DNA from: Pseudomonas arcuscaelestis
Lineage (GTDB): Bacteria; Pseudomonadota; Gammaproteobacteria; Pseudomonadales; Pseudomonadaceae
Direction: 5' to 3'
DNA length: 64,000 bases
NCBI RefSeq assembly: GCF_016881005.1
Contig: NZ_JACOPV010000004.1
Span: 372,001 to 436,000, forward strand
The notes under the pieces were generated by a model. It saw only the letters and a list, made by a program, of their open reading frames with translations, searched no databases and was not told the DNA's origin. Shown one piece after another: positions 61,146 to 64,000 of this stretch. The position numbers and the translations under genes were made by a program. Positions within the stretch are counted from its first letter, which is position 1. Each line of letters starts with the position of its first letter.

Positions 61146-61187
61146 TAGTTTCTATTTCACTGGCACATATCCAAAAACGCCATCTTT

Positions 61188-61230
61188 GTAGGGCAATCCC
61201 TACCCCAGCCCTTCCATCTTGCTGATGGAA
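61188..61230. promoter_or_regulatory. two palindromes upstream of the ABC operon
   Basis: GTAGGG-CAAT-CCCTAC (61188-61203) and TTCCATC-TTGCT-GATGGAA (61212-61230), both perfect. They lie 84-126 bases before agtA and are candidate AgtR binding sites; the second could also form an RNA hairpin. Confidence 0.5.
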
Positions 61231-61313
61231 ATCTCTCCTGAGTGCCGATTTGCGGCCGTCGGTCCCTTCACTAGGCTGTGAACACGGCAGTCATCCAACA
61301 AGAAGGTACAGGT

Positions 61314-62438
61314 ATGAGTGAGGTGAATTCGAGCGCTGCAGCCGGCGAAGTGCTGGTCAGCTTCCGTGGTGTGCAGAAGAGCTACGACGGCGAATCGCTG
61401 ATCGTCAAAGACCTCAACCTGGATATTCGCAAAGGCGAGTTCCTCACCTTGCTCGGTCCCTCCGGCTCCGGCAAGACCACCAGCCTGATGATGCTCGCAG
61501 GTTTTGAAACGCCCACCGCCGGTGAAATCCAGCTGGCAGGCCGCTCAATCAATAACGTGCCGCCGCACAAGCGCGACATCGGCATGGTGTTCCAGAATTA
61601 CGCATTGTTTCCGCACATGACCGTGGCTGAGAACCTGGCCTTCCCGTTGAGTGTGCGTAACTTGAGCAAAACCGACATCAGCGAACGCGTCAAACGCGTG
61701 CTGAACATGGTTCAGCTTGACGCCTTCGCCAAGCGCTACCCCGGTCAACTGTCGGGTGGCCAGCAACAGCGTGTGGCCCTGGCCCGTGCGCTGGTGTTCG
61801 AACCGCAATTGGTATTGATGGATGAGCCGCTGGGTGCGCTCGACAAACAACTGCGTGAACACATGCAGATGGAGATCAAGCACCTTCACCAGCGCCTCGG
61901 CGTCACTGTGGTGTATGTGACCCATGATCAGGGCGAAGCGCTGACCATGTCCGATCGCGTAGCGGTGTTCCATCAAGGTGAGATTCAACAGATCGCCGAT
62001 CCGCGCACCCTTTATGAAGAGCCGAAAAACACCTTCGTCGCCAACTTCATTGGTGAAAACAACCGTATCAATGGCCGGCTGATCAGTCAGGACGGTGAGC
62101 GTTGCCTGGTGCAGCTTCCTCGTGGCGAGAAGGTCGAAGCGCTGGCCGTGAACGTCGGTCAGAGCGGTGAGCCCGTGACCCTTTCCATTCGTCCCGAGCG
62201 CGTACGCCTGAACGGTCATAGCGAGAGCTGTGTTAACCGGTTCTCTGGTCGGGTAGCCGAATTCATCTACCTGGGCGACCACGTACGGGTTCGTCTGGAA
62301 GTGTGCGGAAAGGCCGATTTCTTTGTGAAACAGCCTATTGCCGAGCTCGATCCGGCCCTGGCCGTAGGCGATGTGGTACCGCTTGGCTGGGAAGTGGAGC
62401 ACGCCCGCGCGCTTGATCCGATTCTGGAAGCCAATTGA
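61314..62438 (+). CDS. agtA: ABC transporter ATP-binding protein, polyamine/aminovalerate type
   Basis: A 374-residue PotA-like ATPase energising uptake: Walker A GPSGSGKT (about 48-55), LSGGQQQRVALARAL signature, Walker B LVLMDEPLGALD, His loop VTHDQGEA; C-terminal TOBE domain. Start ATG 61314 preferred (AGAAGG upstream) over GTG 61278. By position it matches AgtA of P. aeruginosa. Followed by the binding protein and permease. Confidence 0.9.
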   Translation: MSEVNSSAAAGEVLVSFRGVQKSYDGESLIVKDLNLDIRKGEFLTLLGPSGSGKTTSLMMLAGFETPTAGEIQLAGRSINNVPPHKRDIGMVFQNYALFPHMTVAENLAFPLSVRNLSKTDISERVKRVLNMVQLDAFAKRYPGQLSGGQQQRVALARALVFEPQLVLMDEPLGALDKQLREHMQMEIKHLHQRLGVTVVYVTHDQGEALTMSDRVAVFHQGEIQQIADPRTLYEEPKNTFVANFIGENNRINGRLISQDGERCLVQLPRGEKVEALAVNVGQSGEPVTLSIRPERVRLNGHSESCVNRFSGRVAEFIYLGDHVRVRLEVCGKADFFVKQPIAELDPALAVGDVVPLGWEVEHARALDPILEAN

Positions 62439-62478
62439 AGGTTTGCTTCACCAACCCTGTACTGTGGAGAGAATAATA

Positions 62479-63513
62479 ATGCTCAAACACTTGAAGTTGA
62501 CCGCTCTGACGCTGGGGCTGTTTGCAGCGGGCCAGGCCATGGCCGCGGCTGATCTGACCGTGATCTCTTTTGGTGGCGCCAACAAGGCCGCCCAGACCAA
62601 GGCATTCTACGAGCCTTGGGAAAAAGCGGGCAGCGGCAAGATCGTTGCTGGCGAATACAACGGTGAAATGGCCAAGATCAAAGCCATGGTCGACACCAAA
62701 AGCGTGTCCTGGAACCTGGTTGAAGTCGAGTCTCCAGAGCTGGCCCGCGGTTGTGATGAGGGAATGTTCGAAGAACTCGATCCGGCGCTGTTCGGTGACG
62801 AGGCAGATTTTGTTCCAGGTGCGATTCAACCCTGTGGCGTCGGCTTCTTCGTTTGGTCCACCGTCATGGCCTACAACGCGGACAAACTGAAAACCGCTCC
62901 GACCAGTTGGGCCGATTTCTGGGACACCAAGCAGTTCCCGGGCAAGCGTGGGCTGCGCAAGGGCGCCAAGTACACCTTGGAGTTTGCCTTGATGGCTGAC
63001 GGCGTTGCGCCAAAAGATGTCTACAAGGTGCTCGGTACCAAGGAAGGCCAGGACCGTGCCTTCAAGAAACTCGACGAGCTCAAGCCAAGCATTCAGTGGT
63101 GGGAAGCAGGTGCGCAGCCGCCTCAGTATCTGGCCTCGGGTGATGTGGTCATGAGCTCGGCCTATAACGGCCGAATCGCCGCCGTGCAGAAAGAAAGCAA
63201 CCTGAAAGTGGTGTGGAACGGTGGCATCTACGACTTCGATGCCTGGGCCATCCCAAAAGGTGCGAAGAACGCTGAAGATGCGAAGAAATTCATCGCCTTC
63301 TCGGTCAAGCCTGAGCAACAGAAGACCTACTCGCAAAACATTGCCTATGGTCCGGCCAACTCCAAAGCGGTGAGCCTGCTTTCCGACGAGGTCAAGAAAG
63401 ACATGCCGACCACCCCGGAAAACATCGCCAACCAGGTGCAGATCGATGTCACCTTCTGGGCTGACAACAGTGAGCAGCTGGAGCAACGCTTCAACGCCTG
63501 GGCTGCCAAGTAA
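62479..63513 (+). CDS. agtB: ABC transporter periplasmic binding protein, polyamine/aminovalerate type
   Basis: A 344-residue binding protein of the PotD-like family. Signal peptide MLKHLKLTALTLGLFAAGQAMAA with cleavage near AMA-A. Mature start ADLTVISFGGANKAAQTKAFYEPWEKA. It uses GGAGAG upstream of ATG 62479. Follows agtA by 40 bases. The ligand could be 5-aminovalerate/GABA or a polyamine; only the agt context favours the former. Confidence 0.88.
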   Translation: MLKHLKLTALTLGLFAAGQAMAAADLTVISFGGANKAAQTKAFYEPWEKAGSGKIVAGEYNGEMAKIKAMVDTKSVSWNLVEVESPELARGCDEGMFEELDPALFGDEADFVPGAIQPCGVGFFVWSTVMAYNADKLKTAPTSWADFWDTKQFPGKRGLRKGAKYTLEFALMADGVAPKDVYKVLGTKEGQDRAFKKLDELKPSIQWWEAGAQPPQYLASGDVVMSSAYNGRIAAVQKESNLKVVWNGGIYDFDAWAIPKGAKNAEDAKKFIAFSVKPEQQKTYSQNIAYGPANSKAVSLLSDEVKKDMPTTPENIANQVQIDVTFWADNSEQLEQRFNAWAAK

Positions 63514-63524
63514 GGTCGGCTGAT

Positions 63525-63551
63525 GAAGCGTCGGCCTGTTGCCGACGCTTC
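63525..63551 (+). promoter_or_regulatory. intercistronic hairpin between binding protein and permease
   Basis: GAAGCGTCGGC-ctgtt-GCCGACGCTTC, a perfect 11-bp stem 12 bases after the agtB stop, no T-run. Such stems commonly protect the upstream mRNA so that the binding protein is made in excess. Confidence 0.75.
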
Positions 63552-63577
63552 CTGTTCTCAAGATTTCGGAGTTCGCT

Positions 63578-64000
63578 ATGGCCATCGCAGTGCCCCTGAA
63601 TGAAGGCGCCGGTTCCACCCTCAAGCAGCGTCTGGCGCGTGCCGAGCGGGTCAACCGCTGGAAGGCGCAAGCCCTGATCGCACCGCTGGCGCTGTTCCTG
63701 CTCCTGGTTTTTCTGGTGCCCATCGCCGCGCTGCTCTACAAGAGTGTCGGTAACCCGGAAGTTGTCAATGGCTTGCCGCAGACCGTTGCAGCAGTTGAGC
63801 AATGGGACGGCAAAGGACTGCCGGGTGAGTCGGTGTACAAGGCATTGAGTGAAGACCTGGGCCAGGCGCGGAAGAACCAGACCCTTGGCGATACGTCCAA
63901 ACGACTTAACATGGAGCTGGCCGGCTATCGCAGCCTGCTGGCGAAAACTGCCCGAGCTTTGCCATTCAAGACCGAGCCGGCTTCGTATAAAGAAGCGCTG
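63578..64000 (+). CDS. agtC: ABC transporter permease, 3'-truncated by window edge
   Basis: First 141 codons of an inner-membrane permease. ATG 63578 with GGAG eight bases upstream. One membrane helix (ALIAPLALFLLLVFLVPIAALLY) is followed by a long periplasmic loop (residues of about 55-140) without further helices in view, as in PotB-type permeases with an enlarged first loop. Continues beyond the window. Confidence 0.85.
   Translation, partial: MAIAVPLNEGAGSTLKQRLARAERVNRWKAQALIAPLALFLLLVFLVPIAALLYKSVGNPEVVNGLPQTVAAVEQWDGKGLPGESVYKALSEDLGQARKNQTLGDTSKRLNMELAGYRSLLAKTARALPFKTEPASYKEAL

Noticed and set aside
62335..63723. 462-codon open frame antisense to the agt genes
   Set aside because: Crosses two well supported genes on the other strand and has no protein features.

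Overview
The window is chromosomal DNA of a Pseudomonas, most probably of the P. putida group. This rests on gene order (bioHCD, two acyl-CoA dehydrogenases, rsmY, a pqq cluster, davBA, rpsU-dnaG-rpoD, lptD-surA-pdxA-rsmA-apaGH, then amgK-murU), which as far as I remember matches P. putida KT2440, and on protein sequences that look like Pseudomonas throughout. The genes are densely packed and high in GC. The core part shows no broken genes; the first and last CDS are cut by the window edges.

Layout. 1-2.3 kb: end of the biotin operon (bioH', bioC, bioD) and a small conserved protein. 2.4-8.0 kb: two long FadE-type acyl-CoA dehydrogenases flanking a diguanylate cyclase; the first has a PsrA-like operator over its promoter. 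After the second lies the Gac/Rsm regulatory RNA rsmY with a GacA box. 8.0-18.3 kb: a LysR regulator, a class III aminotransferase, a Pmp3 peptide, then the leftward PQQ cluster pqqF-A-B-C-D-E plus a prolyl-oligopeptidase (pqqM type). 18.3-21.5 kb: davB-davA (lysine to 5-aminovalerate) with an Lrp-type regulator. 21.7-23.8 kb: an O-antigen-ligase-like protein and a glycosyltransferase.

24.2-29.15 kb is the only clearly acquired part: a compact element inserted in the 3' half of a tRNA-Ile2(CAU) gene. It carries a tyrosine recombinase, an unknown 194-residue protein, an AlpA regulator, a helix-turn-helix protein, a RepA-like AAA ATPase and a small HGG-motif zinc protein. A 45-bp att duplication bounds it and a 22-bp repeat lies just inside each end. 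It has int/regulator/replication genes like a phage satellite, but no structural, packaging, conjugation or recognisable cargo genes.

29.2-64 kb: rmcA (c-di-GMP sensor enzyme), the macromolecular synthesis operon rpsU-dnaG-rpoD, tsaD, plsY, folB-folK, cca, the stress cluster prkA-yeaH-spoVR, the outer-membrane/housekeeping operon lptD-surA-pdxA-rsmA-apaG-apaH-glpE, the cell-wall recycling pair amgK-murU with djlA, and at the end the two-component pair agtS-agtR followed by an ABC transporter (agtA-agtB-agtC') of the polyamine/5-aminovalerate type. The window therefore holds both the enzymes that make 5-aminovalerate from lysine and a likely system for sensing and importing it.

The regulatory sites proposed here (PsrA site, GacA box, LysR palindrome, davB tandem repeats, pqqF start-codon hairpin, agt palindromes) were read by eye and need experimental or comparative confirmation.
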